NCBI GenBank assembly: GCA_023252195.1
Contig: JAHEXI010000005.1
Location: 1 to 64,000, forward strand
Reading direction: 5' to 3'
Length of the DNA: 64,000 nt
Source: Pseudonocardiales bacterium
GTDB lineage: Bacteria > Actinomycetota > Actinomycetes > Mycobacteriales > Pseudonocardiaceae
Positions 41,974-52,400 of the stretch are shown here, one piece after another; the first letter of the stretch is position 1; each line of letters opens with the position of its first letter. The notes below the pieces were generated by a model. It was given only the letters and a program-made list of their open reading frames with translations, had not been told where the DNA came from and did not search any database. Position numbers and translations under genes: made by a program.

Positions 41974-43469
41974 GCCGCCCCCACCGACACCGGATCGTTG
42001 CGCTGCTCGCCAGCGGACCGGTCAAGCGTGTCGTGGCGCAGTAATGCGACCCCCGCGACCAGCGACACCGCCACCATCGCGAGCTGGTAAGGCCAGTCGT
42101 TGAACGCGCTTTGCCCAGTGGGGTAGGTGCACAACACCAGCCACGTCGAGGCCGTGACCACCCACGCCAGCGAGCGTCGCGGCCAGGGCAACGCCGCGGC
42201 CAGGACGAGGGCCCACGTGAGGTACCAGGGCAGGGTGGCGGGCGCGAGCAGGGCCGCCCACAGCAGCGCCAGTGCTGCGCGACGCACGGCTGTCGGTCCG
42301 CTGTCTCTGGCCAGCCACCACTGCCGAGCCAGGACGACCACGAAAACCACCGAGCCCAGCAGCCGGCAGACCATGATGAACGGGCCTTCGCTCAGGTGCC
42401 CGAACGGTGCCGTCAGCGCGTGCGTGAGCAGCCCGGCCGCGGTGGGTAACGACATCCAGTTGACGATCAGCGATGGTGCGTTCAGCGCTGGGATCCAGCC
42501 CAGGCCTACGCCGGACAGCATCGTGATCGCAGTGAATACCGTGGCGAATACCGCGAGGCTGCCCGCGCCGGCGCGCAGCAGTTGCGCGCGCCGGTCACCA
42601 GGAAGGTGGGCTGCCCAGATCCAGACCAGAAACGGTAGCGCGATCCCGGCCGATGCCTTCACCGCCATCGCCGCGGTGACCAGTGCGATCCCCGCGACGT
42701 GCCGGCGCACCAACACCAGCAGCGTGCCGGTAGCCAGCAGGCCGATCATGAGTAGATCGTTGTGCGGCCCACCGACCAGATGCACGACAGTCAACGGGTT
42801 GGCGATCACCAACCACAGCGCGACGGTGCGATCGCCGCCGAGCAGGTCGGCCAGCCGGGGCAGCGCGTACGCCAGCAGTGCCAAGCCACTCAGCAGTACC
42901 AACCGGATGCCGATCACACCCACGATGAGGTCCTCGCCGGTCAACCGGTTAATTGTCTTCGCGATCAGGATGAACAGCGGGCCGTAGGGCGCTGGGGTGG
43001 TCTGCCATACGTAGTGGACGTTGTCCGCGATGGCTCCTGGCGGCAGCTTCGAGGGCCCGAGTTGGTAGGGATCAAGCCCGCGCAGGGCTAGCGCACCTTG
43101 GCCCAGGTAGCTGTAGACATCCCTGGTGAACAACGGTGGAGACAGCAGCACGGGCGCCGTCCACACCGCACTGGCCAGGCGAACCTGCTGGGTGGTCGCG
43201 GTGCCGCCGCGCACGTCGCGTCCCAGCCGTACCCAGGCCCACACGATCATCCAGACGCCGAGGTAGAGCGCCACGGTGGCCAGGTCGTGGCCGTGCCCGT
43301 AACGGATCCATGAGAACGGTCCGCCGCTGATCATCGGGTCGTGGACCAGGATTCCACCCGCTCCCACCGCCATGGTGGCCACGAGTACTGAACCGACGAA
43401 CCCGAGCAGCACCGTGCCCGACAGCAATCGGCTCAGGCGTGGCCGGTCGAGCCCAATCGTCGATGCCAC
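41970..43469 (-). CDS. Polytopic alpha-1,6-mannosyltransferase (MptA/MptB type)
   Basis: A 499-aa membrane protein with about 12 helices. The first periplasmic loop has [16 protein letters not shown], the GT-C catalytic aspartate region, and [15 protein letters not shown] follows, typical of polyprenol-phosphomannose-dependent mannosyltransferases that extend lipomannan in the envelope. In mycobacteria mptA lies next to idsA2 (recollection), matching the polyprenyl synthase here, so this is more likely MptA-like than MptB; I leave the symbol empty. Unusually, it sits between phytoene desaturase and phytoene synthase, seven bases after the former. Confidence 0.8.
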   Translation of the reverse strand: MASTIGLDRPRLSRLLSGTVLLGFVGSVLVATMAVGAGGILVHDPMISGGPFSWIRYGHGHDLATVALYLGVWMIVWAWVRLGRDVRGGTATTQQVRLASAVWTAPVLLSPPLFTRDVYSYLGQGALALRGLDPYQLGPSKLPPGAIADNVHYVWQTTPAPYGPLFILIAKTINRLTGEDLIVGVIGIRLVLLSGLALLAYALPRLADLLGGDRTVALWLVIANPLTVVHLVGGPHNDLLMIGLLATGTLLVLVRRHVAGIALVTAAMAVKASAGIALPFLVWIWAAHLPGDRRAQLLRAGAGSLAVFATVFTAITMLSGVGLGWIPALNAPSLIVNWMSLPTAAGLLTHALTAPFGHLSEGPFIMVCRLLGSVVFVVVLARQWWLARDSGPTAVRRAALALLWAALLAPATLPWYLTWALVLAAALPWPRRSLAWVVTASTWLVLCTYPTGQSAFNDWPYQLAMVAVSLVAGVALLRHDTLDRSAGEQRNDPVSVGAA

Positions 43470-43476
43470 CGTTGGT

Positions 43477-45009
43477 TCAGCCGCTCATGGCGGTGCTTCG
43501 GCGGGCTCCGGTCGTGGTGATCCGAGCTGCGGCGAGCTTGCCGGAGATGATCGCGGTGGGGACACCCACCCCAGGCGTCGTGCCGCATCCGGCGAGCACG
43601 ACGTTGGTCCGGTCGCGCACCAGGTTCGAGGGACGGAACGGTCCGGTCTGGGCGAAGGTATGGGCGGCCGAGAACGGGGTCCCGACGGCAAGTCCCTGGG
43701 CCGCCCAATCGGCGGGAGTGACCAGCTGCTCGACCTCGATGGCGTCGTCGAGGTAAGCCAGCCCGCGCTGCTCCAGCGTGCCGACTAGCTCATCGCGGTA
43801 GGCAGATCCGAGGGTGGCCCAGTCCAGCGGCGCGGTATGCAGGTTGGGGCACGGCGCGAGGATGTACAGCAGCTCGCGTCCATCAGGCGCCAGGCCCGGG
43901 TCAGTGGCAGTGGGCCGGGTGACCAGCAGGGATGGGTCGGTCATGAGCTGCCCGCGGTAAATGATCTCGTCGAAGGTCCGTTCCCACTCGTCCCCGAAGA
44001 AGATCGTGTGATGTGCCAGCCCCGCCCAGCCCGGTCCGCTACCCGGGCGAACTCCGGCGTGCAGCACTACCGCCGAGGGTGACCAGCGCAGCGGCACCAG
44101 CCGCTGCGGCGTGCGACCGAGTAGCCGGTGCACCACCGGTAGGTCGGGCGTGAGTACCACCGCATCGGCGCTGACCCGTTCGCCGTCGGCGGTGTGCACC
44201 GCGGTGACACGCTGCCCGAAATGCTCGAGCGAGCTCACCGTCGTGTGGTACCGGAACTCAGCGCCTGCGTCGATGGCGGCGTTGGCCATTGCCTGCGGCA
44301 ACGCCTGCATCCCGCCGCGCGGGAACCAGACCCCGGCCACCGTGTCCATGTAGGCGATCACCCCGTACGCGCCGAGCGCGCGCTGCGGGGGCACTCCGGC
44401 GTAGAGCGCCTGGAAGGAGAAGATCCGTTGCAGCCGCTTGTCGTGCAGGAATCGACCGACCTGGGGGCCCAGCCGACCGAAGCCGCCCAGCGCGGCCAGC
44501 ATGGCCAGATCTTTGATGGCGTCACGGCTGGCGACGAGGTCCAGTGGGGAGTCGAAGTTGCCGCCGATGAACCGGCCGATCTCCACCTGGTACAGCCTGG
44601 TCAGCCAGCGCCGCAGCCGCCGGTAGCCGTTCGCTTCGGATGGGCCGGCCACCGACCGGATCTCCGCCTCCATCGCGTCGGCGTCAGTATGCACGTCGAT
44701 CACCGACCCGTCGGCGAAGCGGGCCCGGTAGGCTGGGTGCAGCGCCACCAGATCCAGCCGGGCGGCCAGCGAGTCACCCACCGCGGCGAGTGCTTCGTCG
44801 ACCAGCTCCGGCATGGTGAGCACGGTGGGGCCGGTGTCGAGCCGGTAACCGGCGAGCTCGCTGCGACCGGCCCGACCGCCTGGATGGGGCTGGGATTCCA
44901 GCACGGTCACCCGCCGACCAGATCCGAGCAGGTGCAGCGTCGCCGACAGCCCGGCCAGTCCGGCGCCGACGACGACGACATGATCGGTGGGTCCGGGCAC
45001 GGTGCGCAC
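43477..45009 (-). CDS. crtI: Phytoene desaturase-family FAD oxidoreductase
   Basis: A 510-aa amine-oxidase-like flavoprotein. The N-terminal VVVGAGLAGLSATLHLLGSG and LESQPHPGGRAG are the FAD-binding blocks, and GCGTTPGVGVPTAIISGKLAA near the end is the C-terminal FAD block of CrtI-type enzymes. It removes hydrogens from phytoene to give coloured products such as lycopene or neurosporene; the number of steps cannot be read here. The frame lies 61 bases after the polyprenyl synthase gene and seven bases before the mannosyltransferase gene. Confidence 0.85.
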   Translation of the reverse strand: MRTVPGPTDHVVVVGAGLAGLSATLHLLGSGRRVTVLESQPHPGGRAGRSELAGYRLDTGPTVLTMPELVDEALAAVGDSLAARLDLVALHPAYRARFADGSVIDVHTDADAMEAEIRSVAGPSEANGYRRLRRWLTRLYQVEIGRFIGGNFDSPLDLVASRDAIKDLAMLAALGGFGRLGPQVGRFLHDKRLQRIFSFQALYAGVPPQRALGAYGVIAYMDTVAGVWFPRGGMQALPQAMANAAIDAGAEFRYHTTVSSLEHFGQRVTAVHTADGERVSADAVVLTPDLPVVHRLLGRTPQRLVPLRWSPSAVVLHAGVRPGSGPGWAGLAHHTIFFGDEWERTFDEIIYRGQLMTDPSLLVTRPTATDPGLAPDGRELLYILAPCPNLHTAPLDWATLGSAYRDELVGTLEQRGLAYLDDAIEVEQLVTPADWAAQGLAVGTPFSAAHTFAQTGPFRPSNLVRDRTNVVLAGCGTTPGVGVPTAIISGKLAAARITTTGARRSTAMSG

Positions 45010-45070
45010 GGGTGCACGTTACGCTGGGACTTGCAGTCGACCGCTGTCGCCTTGGGCAACCCTGTCGCCG

Positions 45071-46225
45071 TCAGCGCACTCGGCAGGTGGCTTGGGCGGC
45101 AAGCTCCGCAAGCCGGGCGCCCGCCGGCTCGGCCAGCTCAGCGGCGCGCAGGCTGCCCAAGGCTGAGTTGGTGAGCGTGGTGATCCGGCGTTCGACCTCA
45201 GCCACCGCACCGAGCTCGATCAGCAGCTCGCGGACCTCGGTTACGGCGTTCTCGTCGACGTGTGGATTGCCGACGGCGCCGCGCAGCAGGTCGGCGGCTC
45301 CGGTCTGGCGCTTCTCGTCGGCGGCGCGCAGGCCGTAGGCCAGCAGCAGCGTCCGCTTGCCCTCGCGCAGGTCGTCGCCGGCGGGCTTACCGGTGACCCG
45401 TGGGTCACCGAACATGCCCAGCAGATCGTCGCGGAGCTGGAACGCGACGCCGATGTCGGCCCCGAACCGGCGGTAGGCGCACACCAGGGCGTTGTCCGCT
45501 CCAGCGATCGCCGCACCCAAGTGCAGCGGGCGCTCAACGGTGTAAGCAGCGGTCTTGTACCGGTCGATCCGCAGCGCGGTCTCCGGTGCCTCGTCGCCGC
45601 TGGCCTGGGTGACCACGTCGAGGTACTGCCCGGCGAGCACCTCGGTGCGCATGGCCTGCCACACGACGTGCGCGCGACCGAGCTGCTCCGGCCACAGATC
45701 CGACCCGCGCAACATGTCGTCGGCCCAGGCTAACGCGATATCACCGAGCAGGATGGCGGTGGCTGCACCGAACCGTTCCGGCGCACCCAACCACCCGGCC
45801 GCACGGTGCTGGGCCGCGAAGTCGACGTGCATGGTGGGTGCGCCGCGCCGGGTGGTGGAATCGTCCATCAGATCGTCATGCACCAGGGCGCAGGCCTGGA
45901 TCAGTTCCAGGGAGCTCACCGCCTGCAGCACTGCCCGAGCTTGCGGGTCGTCGGGGGATCCGCCCGCTCCTCGCCAGCCCCACCAGGCGAACGTCGGGCG
46001 TAGCCGCTTGCCGGGGCCGAGGACGAAGTCACTCAGCGAGTCCACCGCGGCGACGAACTGCGAGTCGATCTGCGCGGCTTCGTCGCGTTTGGTCTTCAGG
46101 AAGCCGGCGAGTTCGCGTCGCACCTCGGCGCGAAGGTCCTGATCGAACGGATGCACCTGCTGATCCTCCGCCAGACCGGCGAGGGACTGAGTCCCGGCTC
46201 CACGGGTGGCGTTCCGCTGCGCCAT
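45071..46225 (-). CDS. Polyprenyl (geranylgeranyl) diphosphate synthase
   Basis: A 384-aa prenyltransferase. LVHDDLMDDSTTRRG is the first aspartate-rich motif and FQLRDDLLGMFGDPRVTGKPAGDDL the second; GPGKRLRPTF is the N-terminal substrate block. It makes GGPP for the carotenoid genes and perhaps longer prenyl carriers. The ATG at 46225 has AGGAGG at five bases, and the longer open frame to 46396 is unlikely. It leads the operon and is divergent from MTHFR. The order recalls the mycobacterial idsA2 region (recollection). Confidence 0.85.
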   Translation of the reverse strand: MAQRNATRGAGTQSLAGLAEDQQVHPFDQDLRAEVRRELAGFLKTKRDEAAQIDSQFVAAVDSLSDFVLGPGKRLRPTFAWWGWRGAGGSPDDPQARAVLQAVSSLELIQACALVHDDLMDDSTTRRGAPTMHVDFAAQHRAAGWLGAPERFGAATAILLGDIALAWADDMLRGSDLWPEQLGRAHVVWQAMRTEVLAGQYLDVVTQASGDEAPETALRIDRYKTAAYTVERPLHLGAAIAGADNALVCAYRRFGADIGVAFQLRDDLLGMFGDPRVTGKPAGDDLREGKRTLLLAYGLRAADEKRQTGAADLLRGAVGNPHVDENAVTEVRELLIELGAVAEVERRITTLTNSALGSLRAAELAEPAGARLAELAAQATCRVR

Positions 46226-46416
46226 CGAACCTCCTGCGATCGTGGTGACGACACCGCGTAGCCAGGCACGCACTCTCCGTGCATGCCGACGATAGGGCCT
46301 ATTCGTGCCGATACTTGCCCGGGTTCGGTCGCGGCGGGATCCCGGTTCAGTTTGGCCCGGGTTCCGTTTCGCCCGGCGGGCCCGGGCGCCCGTCATTCCT
46401 GGCTAGGGTGGGGTGT

Positions 46417-47328
46417 ATGACGGCCGTCATCGACCGGCTCGGTGGCGACCGCCCGGTGTTCTCAGTGGAGTTCTTTCCGCCCCGCGACGACGCCGGGGAG
46501 CGCCAGCTGTGGCAAGCGCTGCGTGATTTCGAGCCGTTGGACCCAGCCTTCGCCTCGGTGACTTATGGCGCTGGGGGTGCTAACCGGGATCGCACCTTGC
46601 GGATCACTGGGCGGATTGCGCAGCAGACCCCCGTCGTCGCGATGGCGCACCTCACCGCGGTGAACCACTCAGTGACTGAGCTGCGGCAAGTGATCGGCAA
46701 CTACGCTGAGGCCGGGATTTCTAATCTGCTGGCGTTGCGTGGTGATCCGCCGGGTGATCCGCTGGGGGAATGGGTGGCGCACCCGCGGGGGGTGCACTAC
46801 GCGGAGGATCTAGTCCGCCTCGCTCGTTCGCTCGGCGACTTCTGCGTCGGCGTGGCAGCCTTCCCCGAGTGCCACCCGCGGTCGCCCGACGCCGAGTCCG
46901 ATGTCCGGTACCTGGTGGCCAAGCTGCGTGCCGGCGCTCAGTTCGCGATCACCCAGATGTTCTTCCACCCGGAGGACTACCTCAGACTGCGGGACCGGGT
47001 AGCCGCCGCGGGTGCGGATGTGGCGACGGTCCCGATCCTGCCGGGGATTATGCCGATCACCACGCTGCGCGGTGTGCAGAAGATGGCTGAGCTATCGGGC
47101 TGCACCATTCCGCTGGCGGTGCGTGACCGGCTGGCCGCGGTAGGTGACGATCCTGCCGCGGTCCGCCAGGTGGGTGTCGACGTTGCCAGCGAGTTGTGCG
47201 AACGGTTGCTCGCTGAGGGTGTGCCGGGACTGCACTTCTACACACTCAACCGGTCCGGTTCCACCCAAGCGGTACTCGCCCGGCTCGGCATGGCGCCCGG
47301 CCGGCCGCCCGCCGTCGTCACGCACTGA
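46417..47328 (+). CDS. Methylenetetrahydrofolate reductase family protein
   Basis: A 303-aa single-domain MTHFR. SVEFFPPRDDAGERQLWQAL, FASVTYGAGGANRDRT, VAMAHLTAVNHS, LALRGDPPG and FAITQMFFHPEDYL are the flavin and folate blocks. It should reduce methylene-THF to methyl-THF for methionine. It lies beside a polyprenyl synthase as does the atypical MTHFR-like Rv2172c of mycobacteria (recollection). The ATG at 46417 is the first in-frame start after the intergenic region. Confidence 0.85.
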   Translation: MTAVIDRLGGDRPVFSVEFFPPRDDAGERQLWQALRDFEPLDPAFASVTYGAGGANRDRTLRITGRIAQQTPVVAMAHLTAVNHSVTELRQVIGNYAEAGISNLLALRGDPPGDPLGEWVAHPRGVHYAEDLVRLARSLGDFCVGVAAFPECHPRSPDAESDVRYLVAKLRAGAQFAITQMFFHPEDYLRLRDRVAAAGADVATVPILPGIMPITTLRGVQKMAELSGCTIPLAVRDRLAAVGDDPAAVRQVGVDVASELCERLLAEGVPGLHFYTLNRSGSTQAVLARLGMAPGRPPAVVTH

Positions 47329-47364
47329 GTTGGCGGCCCTTAACCGCTGCCGACTTCGGTCACG

Positions 47365-47925
47365 CTAGAGCGGCAGCGTGCACGCCAGTACGGCGAAGTC
47401 TCGGGAGTCCCCGGTGAAGTGGTAGTGCCGCAGCAGATCGGTGAATCCGAGCCGGCGGTAGAGCCGCCATGCTCTGGTGGGTCCCTCGGGAGTGGACAAC
47501 AATGCGCGCGGGGCATCCACCCTGGCCAGTAGCTCGGTGAGCAGCGCCTTGCCGATCCCCCTGCCTTGGGCGTCGGGACGCACATGCAGTTCGGTGAGCT
47601 CGAAGTAGTCGGCGAGCTCGCGCTGTGCACGGCGATGATCGATCAGCATGAGCCCGCGTTGGACCTCGTCGTGCCACCACTGCCCAGGAGCGCCCCGGTA
47701 GCCGTAGCCGATGCCCACCAGGGCGTCTGCGTCGAAGGCAGCCATGCAAAGCCAGCCGTCCCGCAGCATGTGTTCCAGCCACATCGGACTCCGGTGCCGC
47801 GCCGTGCCGGGCGGGTAGTGCATGGCCGTGACATAGATCTGCAGCGCCTCATCAAGGTGCATGCGCAATTGCGGAGCCGTCAGTTCAGCCAGCTGCGCTG
47901 GCTCGCGGATGGGCATCGCGGTCAC
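47365..47925 (-). CDS. GNAT-family N-acetyltransferase
   Basis: A 186-aa acetyltransferase. ELHVRPDAQGRGIGKALLTELL is the acetyl-CoA binding motif A (R/Q-x-x-G-x-G), preceded by a beta-alpha core with LVGIGYGYRGAPGQWWHDEV and followed by RLYRRLGFTDLLRHY. The N-terminal segment (LAELTAPQLRMHLDEALQIYVTAM) is longer than in minimal GNATs, as in actinobacterial members of this neighbourhood (Rv2170-like, recollection). Substrate unknown. It is convergent with MTHFR. Confidence 0.8.
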   Translation of the reverse strand: MTAMPIREPAQLAELTAPQLRMHLDEALQIYVTAMHYPPGTARHRSPMWLEHMLRDGWLCMAAFDADALVGIGYGYRGAPGQWWHDEVQRGLMLIDHRRAQRELADYFELTELHVRPDAQGRGIGKALLTELLARVDAPRALLSTPEGPTRAWRLYRRLGFTDLLRHYHFTGDSRDFAVLACTLPL

Positions 47926-48218
47926 CGCTGACCTCCAGTGTCGACCGATGTCGGTGCGAAGCGGGTGCCGTCCACAGAGTGCACGAATCCTATGTGATCA
48001 CGCCAGGTGTCGAGCCGCTGCGGTGGAGATTGGTACTTGACGCAACCGTGGCTCAGGGGGTTACCCTAGGAGGGCGTCGAACATATGTTCGAAAAACGCC
48101 CGGCGGTGGGGCGGGGGAAGCGCACCGCCGCCGGGCTCCGCCGGCTTCCCCACGGCGGAGTCGACCCATTGCCATCAACCCGGGTCGCCCACCCCCGACT
48201 CCCGACCAGGAGGCCGAA

Positions 48219-48674
48219 GTGCCCGCCGTTGCTGCCCTCACCACCGCTCCCGTGCCACGATACTCGAAGCACGAGGGGCCGAAATACGAAAGACGCAGTT
48301 TCCGGCTGCCCAGCGCACGCATCCTATTTGAGCAAGCTCGGCAAGGACTGCTTGATGCCGAGTACGCCGCACATCCAGTAGATCGTTACGTCCAGGCACA
48401 CCTCGCGGCGCTGCGTGCGGCCGCCGCCGTGTTGGCGGCACGGGCCCGACCGCGCAATCGCGCTCAGCCGATCAGCGCGTGGGCGCTGCTGGCGACAGTC
48501 GCGCCGGAACTCGCGGAATGGTCGGCGTTCTTTGCCGCCAGTTCGGCTACCCGGGCAGCTGCCGAGGCCGGTGCACATCGGCTGGTGACGGTTCGCGATG
48601 CCGACGATCTGCTCCGGCAGGCTCGCGAGTTCCTCGACCTTGCGCGGCATGCGGCGGCGAGGCCCCCCCGATGA
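48219..48674 (+). CDS. SAV_6107-family HEPN-domain protein
   Basis: A 151-aa protein of the SAV_6107 HEPN group: LFEQARQGLLDAEYAAHPVDRYVQAHLAALRAAAAVL, AWALLATVAPELAEWSAFFA and ADDLLRQAREFLDLA. It is all-helical. HEPN folds often are RNases, but the R-x(4-6)-H site is not obvious here. The GTG at 48219 has AGGAGG about five bases before it, which decides the start over the open frame from 47979. It ends with ATGA overlap onto the mycothiol-dependent protein, so they are coupled. Confidence 0.8.
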   Translation: MPAVAALTTAPVPRYSKHEGPKYERRSFRLPSARILFEQARQGLLDAEYAAHPVDRYVQAHLAALRAAAAVLAARARPRNRAQPISAWALLATVAPELAEWSAFFAASSATRAAAEAGAHRLVTVRDADDLLRQAREFLDLARHAAARPPR

Positions 48675-49444
48675 CCGCCCCGCGGCCGTTGATCGACTAC
48701 GGCCAGATGCTGGACGTGATCGGAATCGAAGGTGAACTAATGCTCAGCGCGGCCGTCTCAGCGTTGCCGTCCGCGGCGCAGGCCGAGGTGCCAGGCTGTC
48801 CCGATTTCACCTTGGCGGAAACCCTGCGGCATGTGGGGAGTGTGCACCGGGTGACCACGCTGTGGGCGCGAGACGGCCGTCGACCCGAGCAGTGGCAACG
48901 ATCACCGTCGGACAACGATCTGGTTGGTTTCGTACGAACCGGCCTTAGCGAGTTGCTCGCAGAACTGGGTCGCCATGATCCCGCCGAACCGTGCGACACG
49001 TGGTGGCCCGCCGACCGTAGGCATGGCTTCTGGTGGCGTCGGATGGCTCACGAGACCACCGTGCATCGGGTCGACGTCGAAGCTGCTGCTGGCGGCCCGG
49101 TCCATGCCATTGATCCCGAGCTGGCCCTCGACGGCATCGACGAGCTGCTGTTCGTGTGGTTCGGTTACCGCCTCGGTGAGCTGGGAATGTCCTCGCCTCA
49201 GCAGGGTTCCGTCGCCCTGTCCGCTGCGGATCGCCGCTGGTTGGCGATCTTCGAGCCGGGCCGGTCCATCGCTCGGCGAGTCGAGGAGGCCGACGCTCGG
49301 TCGGCGGACGCCATGGTGAGCGGAGATCCCATGGAAATCTACCTCTGGTCCTGGGGCCGGCTGCCCGACCAGTCGGTCCGGATCTCCGGCGATCAGGAGG
49401 CAGTCGGTCAGCTTTGGACGCTGCTGCGGCCCGCAACGCAGTGA
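48671..49444 (+). CDS. Maleylpyruvate isomerase family mycothiol-dependent enzyme
   Basis: A 257-aa DinB/MDMPI-fold protein. MLSAAVSALPSAAQAEVP, TLAETLRHVGSVHRVTTLWARDG and MAHETTVHRVDVEAAAGGPV carry the metal histidines of mycothiol-dependent S-transferases, actinobacterial counterparts of glutathione enzymes. The true substrate is unknown; the label is by family. The ATG at 48671 overlaps the stop of the SAV_6107 gene by four bases, so I take that over earlier in-frame codons. It faces helicase lhr, with 13 bases between stops. Confidence 0.8.
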   Translation: MTAPRPLIDYGQMLDVIGIEGELMLSAAVSALPSAAQAEVPGCPDFTLAETLRHVGSVHRVTTLWARDGRRPEQWQRSPSDNDLVGFVRTGLSELLAELGRHDPAEPCDTWWPADRRHGFWWRRMAHETTVHRVDVEAAAGGPVHAIDPELALDGIDELLFVWFGYRLGELGMSSPQQGSVALSAADRRWLAIFEPGRSIARRVEEADARSADAMVSGDPMEIYLWSWGRLPDQSVRISGDQEAVGQLWTLLRPATQ

Positions 49445-49457
49445 GCCGATCAGTTGC

Positions 49458-52400
49458 TCAGGCGCGTAGCCGCAGCCCCCGGGGCGTGGCGCGAAACCCT
49501 GCGTCGCGCAACAGTTCGGCCAGCGCAGAACCCAGTGCCGCCTCGCCGTCTGCGCGCTCTACAGACAGCGAACCCAGCCAGCCTTGGTGGACCGCGCCGG
49601 CCAGGGCGTCTACAGCGGTGCGCAAGGCGCCGGTGTCCTCCGTGAAGGACAGTAGCGATCGGCCCCCGCGTTCGACGTACAACACGGGGACACCGTCTAC
49701 CAGGACGGCCAGCGCTCCGGCCTTGCGCCCAGGTCGGTGCCGTAGGTCACCCACCGTGGACGGCCACGGCAGGGCCGCCCCGTAGGGCTGGGCGGGGTCG
49801 GTGGCGGCAAGGACCACCGTGGCTGCGCTGGCTTCGCCGGGATGGCCCACGGCGCGCAGCCGGTCGATGGCGCCGGGGACGGCGAACTGCGCGGCGCCGA
49901 GTCCATCGACGACGTACCCGCGTCGGCACTGGCCGGACTCCTCCATCGCCCGAAGCACCTTGTAGACACCAGCAAAGCCACCAGCGACGCGTTCGGTCTC
50001 CAGTGCTCCCCTGGTGAGGACCCCGTGGCGCTCGAGGAACGTCTCCGCCCGGGCATGCGCCCGGCGGGTGGGGTCGAGGTTGCTCGTTGCCGGTTGGTAC
50101 ACCGGTGACAACGACCAGCGGCCCGCCGCCGTCGGCGGACCGGCGCGCGACGACATCGGGGGCCGACCTGCGTGCATCCGCGCGTATCTGCCGCGTGGTG
50201 CGGTCCGGCGTGGCCGGTGCGCGGCCGAGCGACCGGACACCACAGCCCGCAGCGGCGCCAGCGAATCGTTGGTCAACAATCCTGCCCACACCAGGTCCCA
50301 CACCGACGCGACGACGTCGGCGTCACTGGGCGCGGGTTGCGCGTCAGCGAGCAGATACTGCGCGCTCCGATCGGCCAGCTGCCGGAAGAACAGCGCGCCG
50401 CCCCCGGGTGGACCCCCGGCGGGGTCCCAACCCAGAGCGCGCAGGGCGCCGCGGTGAATCGGCGTGAGCGCGAGCTGTTCATCGAGGTCCGGCAGCACCA
50501 GGTCAGCCAGGTCGGTGGGAGCAAGCGCGATCCACCCGTCGCCACCAGGCAGCGACCCGCAGCCGATCCAGCTGACCTCACCGGAAATGGTGAGCTCGTC
50601 GAGCAGGGCGGGGGAGTAGCCGGGCAACCTGGCCGGGAGTAGCAGCGATTCCAGCGCGCTCGCTGGCACCGGTGCTCCAGCCAGCTGTTCCACTGCACCG
50701 AGCACGTCCTCCGGGGTGGGTGCGCTGCGCAGCCGGCGCGCCGGCACTGACCCGTCACGCTTGGTGTCCGAGGACTTAGCGCCCCCGGACCCAGTGTCCC
50801 AGGACCGGATGCCGTGCCAGGCCGGCAAGAACCGACCCAGAGCGGCCTGTTCGACAGGTTCCACCTCGGCCCGCAACCGGGCCAACGACGCTCGCCGCAA
50901 GCGCCGGAGCACCTCTGCGTGGCAGTACTCGGTGCCGCCACCGCCAAGCTCGACCGGGCGCAGCTCGCCGCGAACCACAGTGGCTGTCCTGGTCATGCGA
51001 TCCAAGCCTGTGGTCACCACGGCGACGCCGAGCCCGAAGCGAGCTGCGGCGGCAGCTGCGGTGAACGGGCCCCGGGTTCTGGCGTAGCGCAGCAGAAGAT
51101 CCCCGAGCGGGTCGGCCACCGGCTCGGTGAACACCTCCGGCACTCCTACCGGTAACGCCACGCCCAGCGCGTCGCGCACCCGCCCGGCGTCCTCGATCGT
51201 GATCCATCGGCTCTCACCGGCGATCCGCACCGTGATCGCCCGACGGGCGGAGCCGAGCTCGGCGAGCCACTGCGGGGCGACTCCGCGCTGCGCGGCCTCG
51301 GTCTCAGTGAGGTCGCCCAGCGCGCGCAACAGATCGGCGGTGTTCTCGACATCGCGGGCTTGCCGGTCGGGGGCAGTGTGCTGCAGCTGCGCCTCCAGCT
51401 CGATGAGCACCGCGGGGTCGAGCAGCTCGCGGATCGCCTCAGAACCCAGCAACTCCGCCAACAGGGTCGAGTCCAACGAGAGCGCCGCGGCCCTGCGCTC
51501 GGCCAGCGGGGCGTCGAGCTCATAGAGGAACATCCCCACGTAACCGAACAGCAGGCTGCGGGCGAACGGGGACGGCGATGGGGTGGCGACCTCCACCACC
51601 CGCACCCGGCGGGCTCGCACCTCCGACATCAGCTCGCGCAGCCCGGGTAGGTCATAGACGTCTTGCAGGCACTCCCGCATCGCCTCCAGCACCACCGGGA
51701 ACTGCTCGTACTTCGACGCGACGGTGAGCAGCTGGGCTGAGCGCTGCCGCTGCTGCCACAGCGGAGTGCGGCGCCTCGGGTCGCGGCGGGGCAGCAGCAG
51801 CGACCGTGCGGCGCACTCCCGGAATCGGGAGGCGAACAGCGCCGAACCGCCCACCTCGGCGATCACCAGTTGCTCGACCTCATCTGGGTCGAGCAGTATG
51901 TCCTCGGCGGTCGGCAGTACCTCGACCCCGTCAGCGTCCAGCGCGTCCGGCAGCCGCAGCACGATCCCGTCGTCCGCGCTGGCCACCTGCGCTTCGACAC
52001 CGCGCTGTTCCCGCAGCCGGGCGCCGATCGCCAGCGCCCATGGCCCGTTTACCTGGGCGCCGAACGGGGAGTGCACCACCATCCGCCAGTCGCCCAGCTC
52101 GTCGCGGAAACGCTCCACCACGACGGTGCGGTCGTCCGGCACATGCCTAGTGGCCTCGCGTTGCTCGTGCAGGTAGGACAGCAGATTGTCGGCCGCCCAG
52201 GCGTCGAGCCCAGCTTCCTCGACGCGGAGGCGGGCCGCGTCAGATCCGGCGCCACTCAGCTCGCGGACGAACGCACCCAACGCCCGTCCGAGCTCCAGCG
52301 GCCGACCCGGTGCGTCGCCCTTCCAGAACGGCATCCGCGCCGGTTCGCCGGGTACCGGCAGCGCGATGACCCGGTCGTGGGTGATGTCGATGATCTTCCA

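Noticed and set aside
47979-48218. 80-codon N-terminal extension of the SAV_6107 protein
   Set aside because: Proline/arginine-rich and unlike the family; AGGAGG just before the GTG at 48219 decides the start.
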